Assembly: GCA_964387495.1 (NCBI GenBank)
Contig: CAYLXB010000010.1
Coordinates: 7,603 to 71,602 of the forward strand
Direction of reading: 5' to 3'
DNA: 64,000 bases
Origin: DSXF01 sp964387495
Lineage (GTDB): Bacteria; Chloroflexota; Anaerolineae; Anaerolineales; Villigracilaceae
Below the pieces are notes generated by a model, which had not been told where the DNA came from, did no database searches, and saw only the letters and a program-made list of their open reading frames with translations. A program made the translations under genes and the position numbers. This document shows, one piece after another, positions 26,754-34,947 of the stretch. Every line of letters begins with the position of its first letter. Position 1 is the first letter of the stretch.

Positions 26754-27296
26754 CTATTTCTTCAAACGGTCTACAAACTGCTCTCTGAACTTGGAAACCT
26801 TGGGAGCGACCACGACCCTGCAGTAAGGCTGCCAGGGGTTGTTGGCAAAATACTCCTGGTGGTACTTTTCTGCGATATGGAAATTCGCGAAAGGCGTGAT
26901 TTCGGTTACGATGGGATTTTCCCACAATTTCGCTGCGGTCAGTTCACGGACAATCTCCTCCGCAGCCTGCTTTTGTGCTTCATCATGGTAAAAGATCGCG
27001 GAGCGATATTGCGTACCCACATCTGCACCCTGGCGGTTGACCGTAGTGGGATCATGAATGCTAAAGAAGACGCGCAGCAGGTCGGGGTACGAGATGACCT
27101 GCGGATCAAATGTGATCCGGACAGCTTCAGCATGGCCCGTCTCGCCGCTGCAGACATCTTCATAACGCGGGTTTGGAACGTCCCCGCCCGAATAACCTGA
27201 TTCAACTGATTCCACTCCCCGTAGCTGGTCGAAGACGGCTTCCAGACACCAAAAACAACCCCCGGCCAGGGTCGCAATTTGTTTATCAGTACCCAT
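26754..27296 (-). CDS. msrA: Peptide-methionine (S)-S-oxide reductase MsrA
   Basis: A 180-residue enzyme that repairs oxidised methionine. The active site GGCFWCLE has catalytic Cys14 and Cys17 within the first 20 residues. Further family motifs are SGYSGG, GHAEAVRITFDP and FFSIHDPTTVNRQGADVGTQYRSAIF. AGGAG six bases before the ATG at 27296 sets the start; a longer frame has no such site. Its Cys codons are ordinary TGT, in contrast to the nearby selenocysteine gene. Two peroxide-stress genes thus lie within 3 kb. Confidence 0.93.
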   Translation of the reverse strand: MGTDKQIATLAGGCFWCLEAVFDQLRGVESVESGYSGGDVPNPRYEDVCSGETGHAEAVRITFDPQVISYPDLLRVFFSIHDPTTVNRQGADVGTQYRSAIFYHDEAQKQAAEEIVRELTAAKLWENPIVTEITPFANFHIAEKYHQEYFANNPWQPYCRVVVAPKVSKFREQFVDRLKK

Positions 27297-27346
27297 AAAA
27301 TTCTCCTGGACCAAAAAAGTCAAACATACAGGTGAAATATATCAAA

Positions 27347-27373
27347 CACCCGGTGCCTGATCGACACCGGGTG
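27347..27373 (-). terminator. Terminator of clpC
   Basis: CACCCGGTG and CACCGGGTG form a perfect 9-bp stem with a 9-nt loop, 10 bp after the clpC stop. On the minus strand TTTGATATATTT follows. Confidence 0.65.
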
Positions 27374-27383
27374 CACCTGCCGG

Positions 27384-29876
27384 TCATGCTGCCGGTTCAG
27401 GTGTCTTTTCCGGAATCTCAGCGCGTTTCAGAACGATCACGCCATCATCATCCACATCCACCAGGATGCAGTCGCCATTGACAAATTCGCCGGCCAGCAG
27501 GCGGTCGGAAAGTAGATCCTCCACTTTTTGCTGGATGATGCGCTTGAGCGGACGGGCGCCCATCTCGGGATCGAAGCCCTGGTCTGCCAGTGAAGAAAGT
27601 GCAGCCGGAGAGGCAGTAAGCGTCAATTCATGCTCGGCCAGGCGAGCAGAGACCTTGTTCAGTTCCAGCGAGACGATCTGCTGGATATCTTCCTTGTTCA
27701 GCGAACGAAAGACAACCACTGCATCCAGGCGGTTGATGAACTCAGGCCGGAAAGCGTGCTTGAGCGAGTCCTGCAGTTTCTTGCGCATATCCTCGTAGGA
27801 TTCTTTTTCCCTGGCACCCTCATCACGCTTCAAATTGAAACCGAGTGAGGTCTGGCGCTTGATCATATCCGCGCCGATATTGGAGGTCATGACGATGATC
27901 GCATTGCGGAAGTCCACTTTTCGGCCGCGTGCATCCGAAAGGTGGCCTTCCTCCATGATCTGCAAAAGCATGTTATGGACTTCGGTGTGAGCCTTTTCCA
28001 CCTCGTCGAAGACGACAATGGAATATGGACGGCGCCGCAGCGCTTCGGTCAATTGGCCGGCATCGTCGTAGCCGATATAGCCGGGCGGGGCACCAACCAG
28101 CCGTGAGGCAGTATGCCGCTCCATGAACTCTGACATATCCAGTTGGATCAGAGCCTCTTCGCTGCCGAACATAACCATCGCCAGGGACTTGGTCAATTCG
28201 GTCTTGCCGACGCCGGTTGGGCCGAGGAACATGAATGAGCCAATCGGGCGGCGCGGATCCTTTAACCCGGCGCGGGCACGGCGTACCGCACGCGAGATCG
28301 AGACAATCGCCTCTTCCTGGCCGATGATATGCTGGCTGAGTTCGCCTTCCATCTTGAGCAAGCGTTGACTCTCTTCCTCGGCCAGCTGCATCAACGGTAC
28401 ACCCGTCCACATGGAAACGACATCTGCAATATCTTCCGCGCTGACGACCGGGCTGCTGGCCCGGTCCCACCCGGTGCGCAGGCGCTCGATTTGGGCTTCC
28501 AATTCACTGGCCTTTGCTTCCCAGGTGCGCACTTCCTCGGCATTGCCTTCCTCCTGGGCCAGCACAAGGGTCTGGCGTGCCTGGCGCAATTTCCCGAACA
28601 AATCCTTGGCTTCCCTGGCTGCAGGTGATTTGTACATCCGGACTCGTGAAGACGATTCGTCAATTAAATCAATCGCCTTGTCAGGCAGGAAACGCTCGGT
28701 GACATAGCGGGTGGACAGGTGAGCCGCAGCCTCCAACGCCTCATCAGAAATCACCAGGTGGTGATGTTCCTCGTATGCGTTGCGGATGCCTTTCAGGATC
28801 TCGATCGTTTCTTCTTCTGTGGGTTCGTCCACGATAATGGGCTGGAAACGGCGTTCCAAGGCAGCATCCGATTCGACATGCTTGCGATACTCATCCAGCG
28901 TGGTGGCGCCAATAACCTGCAACTCGCCGCGCGATAAAGCAGGTTTGAGAATGTTGGCCGCGTCGACAGCAGAACCGGCAGATCCGGCACCCACCAGCAT
29001 ATGCACCTCGTCAATGAACAGGATCGAGCCCGATTGCTTCAGTTCATCGATGACCCGCTTCAGGCGTTCTTCGAACTGGCCGCGGTACATGGTGCCGGCC
29101 ACAAGGGAGCCAACATCCAGCTGGAGCAGCCGTTTGTTCATCAAAGGGGCAGGGACATCGCCGTCCACAATCCGCTGGGCCAGGCCTTCGACAATGGCGG
29201 TTTTTCCAACCCCGGGCTCACCGATCAAGGCCGGGTTGTTCTTGGTGCGGCGTGCCAGGATCTGGATCACGCGCTCGATTTCGGTCTGGCGGCCGATCAC
29301 CGGATCAAGTTTCTTCTCCTCGGCCAGGGTTGTCAGATCGGTCGCCAGCTGGTCCACCAGGGGAGTTTTGGCATCCTTGGCTCCGGGCTTCGACTGCGCA
29401 TCCCTGGGCGCCGGGCCGGCAGGGGTGGGAGAGGAACCGCCTTCTCCGAGTACCCGCCGGGTCTGGCGGCGGATCTGTTCGGCGGTCACCCCCAGTTTCG
29501 ACAGCACATTCATGCCCACACAATTTTCGACCCGCACCAGTCCCAATAAAAGGTGTTCGGTGCCAATGTAGTGGTGTCCAAGCCGGCGGGCCTCATCAAT
29601 GGCATGTTCCAGCACCTGCTGGGTCTCCGCATCCAGTTCGATTTTCGCTGATGTACTGTGGCCTTCACCGCTCAGGCGGGCGACCATTTCACGCACCCGC
29701 TCAGGCTCCAGGCCAACTTCACGCAGAACCCGCCCGGCGACGCCGCCGTCTTCTTCGATCAAAGCCAACAGCAAGTGCTGGCTGCCAATGCTATCCTGAC
29801 GGGCGCGTTCGGCTTCCTGGTGTGCCAGGCTGAGTGCCCGGCGTGCTCTCTGGGTAAAACGTTCCATTCCAGCCAT
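27384..29876 (-). CDS. clpC: ATP-dependent Clp protease ATP-binding subunit, ClpC type
   Basis: An 830-residue HSP100 unfoldase that feeds substrates to ClpP. It has a double Clp_N repeat (1-150), the first AAA+ module with Walker A GEPGVGKT near 220, a UVR-like coiled middle region (about 430-475), and a second AAA+ module with GPTGVGKT near 552 and the arginine-finger-containing region before GARPLKR. The last 20 residues are divergent. The start is taken at MAGMERFTQRARRAL; an upstream extension of 23 codons lacks family similarity. No mcsA/mcsB or ctsR lies next to it, and I found no complete CtsR box. Confidence 0.93.
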   Translation of the reverse strand: MAGMERFTQRARRALSLAHQEAERARQDSIGSQHLLLALIEEDGGVAGRVLREVGLEPERVREMVARLSGEGHSTSAKIELDAETQQVLEHAIDEARRLGHHYIGTEHLLLGLVRVENCVGMNVLSKLGVTAEQIRRQTRRVLGEGGSSPTPAGPAPRDAQSKPGAKDAKTPLVDQLATDLTTLAEEKKLDPVIGRQTEIERVIQILARRTKNNPALIGEPGVGKTAIVEGLAQRIVDGDVPAPLMNKRLLQLDVGSLVAGTMYRGQFEERLKRVIDELKQSGSILFIDEVHMLVGAGSAGSAVDAANILKPALSRGELQVIGATTLDEYRKHVESDAALERRFQPIIVDEPTEEETIEILKGIRNAYEEHHHLVISDEALEAAAHLSTRYVTERFLPDKAIDLIDESSSRVRMYKSPAAREAKDLFGKLRQARQTLVLAQEEGNAEEVRTWEAKASELEAQIERLRTGWDRASSPVVSAEDIADVVSMWTGVPLMQLAEEESQRLLKMEGELSQHIIGQEEAIVSISRAVRRARAGLKDPRRPIGSFMFLGPTGVGKTELTKSLAMVMFGSEEALIQLDMSEFMERHTASRLVGAPPGYIGYDDAGQLTEALRRRPYSIVVFDEVEKAHTEVHNMLLQIMEEGHLSDARGRKVDFRNAIIVMTSNIGADMIKRQTSLGFNLKRDEGAREKESYEDMRKKLQDSLKHAFRPEFINRLDAVVVFRSLNKEDIQQIVSLELNKVSARLAEHELTLTASPAALSSLADQGFDPEMGARPLKRIIQQKVEDLLSDRLLAGEFVNGDCILVDVDDDGVIVLKRAEIPEKTPEPAA

Positions 29877-30074
29877 AAGGTTTCTCTCACACAATGTTTG
29901 TAGATGGATGATCGGTCGGCATTTCGATCTCTGGTCAAAATGCAATCAGACAAGAACAGTCTGGATTGATTTTACCAGAGTTTGCAAAGAGGGTTTGTAA
30001 GAGGATGGTTAGAGTTTCTTGTTCGACATATTTATTATGGAAATTGCAGAACCACCCTGGAACGCCCTTTGCAC

Positions 30075-30404
30075 TCAACGGTTATCCCCCTCACCCCTGA
30101 TCTTGCCGCGCTCCAAGCGGTCATATAGCTTTGCAATGTTGTACTCGGCCACATCGTCCAGAGGCAGGCCCAATTCGGTGCAAACCTGGGCCAGGTACCA
30201 GAGCACATCGCCCAGTTCAGACTTGAGCGCTTCGAGAGTTTCGGGGGTGATCTGGCCATCCTTGTCGCGAAAGACTTTTTTGACCTTGCCAGCCACTTCA
30301 CCGGCCTCATTGACCAGCCCAAGGGTGGGGTAAATGATCGGGTGCCCAATGGACGGATATCTTGCAGTATGCCGGGATTTGGTTTGGTAGTCTGAGAAAT
30401 TCAT
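30075..30404 (-). CDS. MazG-like nucleotide pyrophosphohydrolase
   Basis: A 109-residue all-alpha NTP-pyrophosphatase domain protein. The metal-binding ExxE...ExxD pattern is visible as NEAGEVAGKVKK (about residues 32-43) and SELGDVLWYLA (about 63-73). Proteins of this size usually hydrolyse non-canonical or excess NTPs to NMPs as dimers or tetramers. AAAGGA lies upstream of the ATG. It is the last gene before a terminator-like region shared with the M42 peptidase. Confidence 0.85.
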   Translation of the reverse strand: MNFSDYQTKSRHTARYPSIGHPIIYPTLGLVNEAGEVAGKVKKVFRDKDGQITPETLEALKSELGDVLWYLAQVCTELGLPLDDVAEYNIAKLYDRLERGKIRGEGDNR

Positions 30405-30425
30405 GGTTGGTTTCCTTTAAAAACG

Positions 30426-30485
30426 AAAAGGGCACCCGCACAAAATCACCTGCCAGGTGCTCTTGTGCTTCCAGATGCCCTTTTT
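30426..30485. terminator. Long nested hairpin between M42 peptidase and MazG-like genes
   Basis: AAAAGGGCA (30426-30434) pairs with TGCCCTTTT (30476-30484). Inside, GCACAA pairs with TTGTGC and CACCT with AGGTG. The outer arms supply T-runs on both strands. It lies 7 bp after the M42 stop on the minus strand, so it can end M42 transcription before the next gene. Confidence 0.65.
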
Positions 30486-30492
30486 GGAATGA

Positions 30493-31539
30493 TCAATCAC
30501 CCAACAGGTATGCCATCACCCATCGGGTCGTTGCCATCAATGCCTCGGTATGGGTACGCTCGTAATTATGAGAAGCATCCACCCCCGGACCGATCAGCGC
30601 CACGGCAGCGTCGCCGCCTTGGCGCCAGTAAGCCTGGGCATCAGAACTGTAAAATGGGTAAATGTCCACCTTGTAAGGGATTTCGTTCTGTTCGGCCAGG
30701 CCGCGCAGGCGGTTGGACAGGTTGTGATCGTACGGTCCGCTTGAATCCTTGACACACAGCGTCGCATGGTATTCATCCGATTCCTGGCCTTCACCGATCG
30801 CGGCCATGTCCACGGCCAGCACTTCGTGAACAGTATCCGGAATGCCGGCAGCACCGTGCCCCACTTCCTCATGATTGGCGATCAGGATGTAAGTGGTCTG
30901 TTTGGGTTTCAAGCCAGCTTCCTGCATGGCTTTCATGGCTGCCAGGATCGAGGCGACACAGGCCTTATCGTCCAGATGACGCGAGCGCACAAAACCGTTG
31001 ACTACCTCGACGCGCGGGTCAAAGGCGACAAAATCGCCGACCTCCAGCCCCAGGTCACGCACTTCATCAGCGAAAAACACTTTTGCGTCCAGGCGCACCT
31101 CAAGCGTATCGCCATCCCGCTCGGTCTTGCCCACTTCCTGGCCATGCACATGGGAAGAAGCCTTGGTCAGCAAAATGGAACCGCGTACCGGATTCCCCTT
31201 GCGCGGGAAAACCGTGCAGCCTTCCCCCTCGATGGCATTCCAGGCATAGGAACCCACCTGCGTTAGTTTAAGCCGCCCATCAGCCTTGATCTCCTTGACC
31301 ATGGCGCCCAGTGTATCCGCATGAGCCGTGATGGCGCGCGGCGCAGATTCTTTCTCACCCGGCCAGACAGCCAGCAGGGCGCCCTTGCGGGTGCGCGCCA
31401 GGCTCAGGCCCGGGAAAGCCAAAAGCATCTGCTCGCACAGGTCAATTGCCCGGTCGGTAAAACCGGTCGGGGAGGGAGTATTCAATAAGCGGGTCAGAAA
31501 ATCCAGCAGGTATTTCTCATCGGCAGACGGCAAGGTCAT
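30493..31539 (-). CDS. M42-family aminopeptidase
   Basis: A 348-residue dinuclear metallopeptidase of the M42 (glutamyl aminopeptidase/TET) family. Metal and catalytic motifs are visible: AHADTLGAMV, the DDKACVASILAAM segment, NHEEVGHGAAGIP with the catalytic Glu pair, and a late THTEA. Members form dodecameric cytosolic particles that trim peptides. GGAG five bases before the ATG sets the start. Confidence 0.9.
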   Translation of the reverse strand: MTLPSADEKYLLDFLTRLLNTPSPTGFTDRAIDLCEQMLLAFPGLSLARTRKGALLAVWPGEKESAPRAITAHADTLGAMVKEIKADGRLKLTQVGSYAWNAIEGEGCTVFPRKGNPVRGSILLTKASSHVHGQEVGKTERDGDTLEVRLDAKVFFADEVRDLGLEVGDFVAFDPRVEVVNGFVRSRHLDDKACVASILAAMKAMQEAGLKPKQTTYILIANHEEVGHGAAGIPDTVHEVLAVDMAAIGEGQESDEYHATLCVKDSSGPYDHNLSNRLRGLAEQNEIPYKVDIYPFYSSDAQAYWRQGGDAAVALIGPGVDASHNYERTHTEALMATTRWVMAYLLGD

Positions 31540-31568
31540 GGCAGCTCCAGTTCCAGATGGATGGCGAT

Positions 31569-31574
31569 ATTATA
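31569..31574 (-). promoter_or_regulatory. -10 box TATAAT of the M42 peptidase gene
   Basis: GCGTATAATATCG overlaps the stop codon of the upstream methyltransferase, 29 bp before the M42 start. It would give a short leader that still contains the GGAG site. Confidence 0.45.
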
Positions 31575-32202
31575 CGCTCTTTCCCGCAATCCGAAAAACT
31601 CCGGCACAATATGATACAGGAACATACCTGGCCTCCAGGCCGGCTGCCTGCATGGCAGCACACGCTTCGTCAGCCAGCCAGTATTCCTCCTGCTCCCAGG
31701 CATCCCCCAGCACCTGGCGGGCAGATTCCATATCCGCCAGCGAGGCGAAGGCAATATCCGCGATGACCAGCCATCCCCCCGGGGCAAGCCGCTGCTCCAA
31801 CGCTTGAACAATGCGGATTTTTTCGTTCAGGACAAAATGGTGGAAGACATAGGCCGAAACGATGCGGTCGAACAGGCCGTCGAAACCGGCGGGCCATTCC
31901 GGCTGGCGCAGATCATGTACGGCAAAAACCGCCCGGGGAAGTTTGTGGCGTGCCAGTTCGAGCATGGCAGGCGAAAAATCGGTACACCATAACTCACAGC
32001 CGAGGGCGGCAAAGCGCAGGGCCAGGTTCCCGGTGCCAGCGCCCAGGTCAAGGACGCGCATCGCCGGCCCGGCCTGGGCCAGGCGGACAACAGTCGCCAG
32101 GGCCTGTTCATAGCCGGTCAGGGGGAAGTCTTCCACCAGCACATCCCGGTCGTAAGACTCGGCCCAGGCATCGAAATCAGAAGCAGGGTAAGGATCGGTC
32201 AT
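31570..32202 (-). CDS. Class I SAM-dependent methyltransferase
   Basis: A 210-residue Rossmann methyltransferase with the SAM motif VLDLGAGTGN (about residues 50-59), acidic loop CTDFSPAMLELA, and DRIVSAYVFHHF at motif IV. The N-terminal FDAWAESYDRDV resembles YrrT-type proteins of the methionine/cysteine recycling pathway, and the next gene upstream is cysS; the link is weak. The substrate is not known. Confidence 0.85.
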   Translation of the reverse strand: MTDPYPASDFDAWAESYDRDVLVEDFPLTGYEQALATVVRLAQAGPAMRVLDLGAGTGNLALRFAALGCELWCTDFSPAMLELARHKLPRAVFAVHDLRQPEWPAGFDGLFDRIVSAYVFHHFVLNEKIRIVQALEQRLAPGGWLVIADIAFASLADMESARQVLGDAWEQEEYWLADEACAAMQAAGLEARYVPVSYCAGVFRIAGKSV

Positions 32203-32289
32203 GAGGTAATTTCCGAATCAAGCAGCAATGTCCTGCCAAAGCATGCCTGTTCCCGGCATGCAATTATGGTCAAGGTAAAACGCGGCCCG

Positions 32290-33687
32290 TTATCCCCAGC
32301 GCCACAGCGTGCCGTCTTTTCCGTCCTCAACAGTCACGCCCAATTCCTTGAGCCGGTCGCGTATCAGGTCGGAAAGCGGCCAAAGTTTCTGCTTGCGGAT
32401 CTCAGTGCGCACTTCGACCAGGAGGTCGATGAATTTATCAGCGCCGCTGGAACCAATCTTCCCGGCCAGGCGCAGGCCAAGCACACCGGCCAGTTCGCTC
32501 AGGGCAGATTGGACAGGTTCCAGTTGTGCGGCCGTAGCGCCCTGGTCCCGGGCAGTATTGATGGCTTTAACCAGTTCGAAGAGCACGGCAAGCGCCCCGG
32601 CCGTGTTGAAGTCATCATCCATGACATCCATAAAGGCCCGGCGTGCCACATCAGCCTGGGCAGCGAATCCGGAAGCGGCCTCAGCAGAAAGCCCCTTTGC
32701 AGAGGGAGCCGCAGGCCGCAGGCCGGAGCGAAAACGCTCGAGACTCTTTTCGGCCGAGTCTAGCACCTCATCCGTAAAAGCCAGGGGCGCGCGGTAACTG
32801 CCGCTCAGCACCAGCATGCGCATCGCGTCCGGATCGTGCCTGGACAGGAATTCGTCGATCGTTATCAAATTGCCAAGCGACTTCGACATCTTCTCACCAC
32901 CGAGCTGCAACATGCCGTTGTGCATCCAGTAGCGGCTGAACTGCTTGCCGGTGAAAGCTTCCGACTGGGCAATCTCGTTTTCGTGGTGCGGGAAGATCAG
33001 GTCGTTGCCGCCTCCGTGGATATCGATCTGCTCACCGAGTTCAGCCAGGTTCATGGCCGAGCACTCAATGTGCCAGCCGGGACGGCCCTGTCCCCAGGGA
33101 GAGTCCCAGGCAGGCTCGCCGGGCTTGGCTGCTTTCCACAGGGCGAAATCCATGGGATGTTCTTTTTTCTCGCCAACCTCGATCCGCGCCCCCGCCTGCA
33201 TCTCCTCGAGACGCCGCCCGGAGAGTTTGCCATATTCCTTGAGGCGTGTAACGTGGAAGTAGACATCCCCGTTGCCCGGAGCATACGCGTAGCCTTTTTC
33301 GACCAGGCCGGCAACCATCTTGATAATCTTGTCCATCGTCTGGGTGGCACGCGGGTTGGATGTGGCCGGCAGGACGTTGAGCGCTTCCAGGTTACGGGCA
33401 TAGCCATCGATATAGTGCTGGGCCAGTTGGAAAGGATCAGCCCCGCTTTGATTGGCGCGGGCGATGATCTTATCGTCCACGTCGGTGAAATTCATGACAA
33501 AGCGCACTTCATAACCGCGGTACATCAGGTACCGGCGGACAATATCGAAGACCAGGGCAGACATGGCATGCCCCACATGGGCATCGGAATATACCGTTAC
33601 ACCGCAGACATACATGCGAACCTTGCCCGGTTCGATGGTCTGGAAATCTTCTTTTTTACGGGTGAGAGTGTTGTAAATGCGCAACAT
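32290..33687 (-). CDS. cysS: Cysteinyl-tRNA synthetase
   Basis: A 465-residue class I aminoacyl-tRNA synthetase. It shows Cys28, the first zinc ligand, in MYVCGVTVY; the HIGH-type motif HVGH at 37-40; WHIECSAM with the second zinc Cys; HHENEIAQSEA; and the KMSKS loop near residue 266. The length matches the family, and the C-terminal anticodon-binding part is complete. It lies 7 bp after the PIN-TRAM gene, the same neighbourhood (yacL near cysS) seen in Bacillus. Confidence 0.95.
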   Translation of the reverse strand: MLRIYNTLTRKKEDFQTIEPGKVRMYVCGVTVYSDAHVGHAMSALVFDIVRRYLMYRGYEVRFVMNFTDVDDKIIARANQSGADPFQLAQHYIDGYARNLEALNVLPATSNPRATQTMDKIIKMVAGLVEKGYAYAPGNGDVYFHVTRLKEYGKLSGRRLEEMQAGARIEVGEKKEHPMDFALWKAAKPGEPAWDSPWGQGRPGWHIECSAMNLAELGEQIDIHGGGNDLIFPHHENEIAQSEAFTGKQFSRYWMHNGMLQLGGEKMSKSLGNLITIDEFLSRHDPDAMRMLVLSGSYRAPLAFTDEVLDSAEKSLERFRSGLRPAAPSAKGLSAEAASGFAAQADVARRAFMDVMDDDFNTAGALAVLFELVKAINTARDQGATAAQLEPVQSALSELAGVLGLRLAGKIGSSGADKFIDLLVEVRTEIRKQKLWPLSDLIRDRLKELGVTVEDGKDGTLWRWG

Positions 33688-33694
33688 GGTCAGC

Positions 33695-34771
33695 CTATTT
33701 CTTTTTTATTTCCGGTTCGGTTTCTTCGACGCGCGCAAAAATCATGCGTCCGGCAGCCGTCTGCAGGACCTTCGTGACGTTGACATCCACGTATTCGCCA
33801 ATATGCTCGCGGCCGTTTTCGATTACAACCATGGTGCCATCATCCATGTAACCCACACCCTGGCCATGTTCCTTACCTTCCTGGATCACGTTGACCCGCA
33901 GGGCCTCGCCGGGCAGGACGACGGATTTAACGGCATTGGCCAGTTCATTGATGTTCAGGATGGTCACCCCCTGCAATTCAGCAACACGGTTGAGATTATA
34001 GTCATTGGTCAGGATTGGACAGCGCATCTGCCGCGCCAGGACGACAAGCTTGCTGTCAACCTCGCGTACACCTTCCACGTCAATATCGCTGACGCGTACC
34101 ATCACGTTGGGCTGTTTTTGCAGGTCGGCCAACACTTCCATGCCGCGCCGGCCGCGCTGGCGGCGCAAGCCGTCAGACGAATCGGCGATGTACTGCAACT
34201 CGTTCAGCACAAAGCGCGGGATGAGCAGCGTGCCGGGAAGAAAGCCGGTACGGGCAATATCCGCCACGCGTCCATCGATAATGACACTGGTGTCGAGTAA
34301 AATGGTGCGATTCAGGTTGGACCAGGATGCTGACGAGCCCCCCTCGGTGCGGCCGGAAATGGTGCTCAACATCCCCATGATATCGCCCTGGCGCATGATG
34401 AACAGCGCCACACCAAAATAGCCAAAAATGAGCACGCCGACGAACGGCAGGATCTGGCCCAATGGATCAGGCAACAGCGACAACGGGAAGGAAAGCAGGG
34501 CAGCCGTCAATAATCCCACTACCAGGCCGACAATGGCAGCAAAAAGAGTCTCGGCTGCCACACGCCCCAACACAGAGCGCAGTGCGCGCGCCGGGCGGGT
34601 GGTGAAGTAAGGCGTAAGGACCAGGCCCACCAGTGAACCGACTACTGCACTGACAGCAATGTAGAATTCACGCTGATCTGCATTGATCTTTGCCAGTGCA
34701 TCGCCTGCGTACCCCCCTAAAACTGCAAAAACGATCATACCAATGATACGTAAAACAAATTCAAAACTCAT
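33695..34771 (-). CDS. PIN-TRAM domain membrane protein (YacL-like)
   Basis: A 358-residue protein. Four membrane helices fill the first 135 residues. They are followed by a PIN nuclease domain (DTSVIIDGRVADI near 160, SKLVVLAR, LTNDYNLN with the conserved acidic residues) and a C-terminal TRAM domain (GEALRVNVIQEGKEHGQGVGYMDDG), predicted to bind RNA. This is the YacL architecture; its function is not firmly known. AAGGAG six bases before the start supports the annotation. Confidence 0.9.
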   Translation of the reverse strand: MSFEFVLRIIGMIVFAVLGGYAGDALAKINADQREFYIAVSAVVGSLVGLVLTPYFTTRPARALRSVLGRVAAETLFAAIVGLVVGLLTAALLSFPLSLLPDPLGQILPFVGVLIFGYFGVALFIMRQGDIMGMLSTISGRTEGGSSASWSNLNRTILLDTSVIIDGRVADIARTGFLPGTLLIPRFVLNELQYIADSSDGLRRQRGRRGMEVLADLQKQPNVMVRVSDIDVEGVREVDSKLVVLARQMRCPILTNDYNLNRVAELQGVTILNINELANAVKSVVLPGEALRVNVIQEGKEHGQGVGYMDDGTMVVIENGREHIGEYVDVNVTKVLQTAAGRMIFARVEETEPEIKKK

Positions 34772-34947
34772 GAATAACTCCTTTATGTTGTAAGGTGCTG
34801 AATAAAAGCATAATGAAGGGATAACAACAGCATGATAGCATGGGTGTGTCCGTCCGTCAATTGCCGGGTCTGGCAGGAAGGATACAAACTACCGGAAATA
34901 AAAGTCGCCCGGGTACGGGCCAGGACAAGCCGGGGGACCCGGAGAGT

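Noticed and set aside
29877..30074. CtsR/CIRCE-type heat-shock operator upstream of clpC
   Set aside because: Only a single TTTTGACC half-site is seen and no tandem heptamer repeat or CIRCE dyad.
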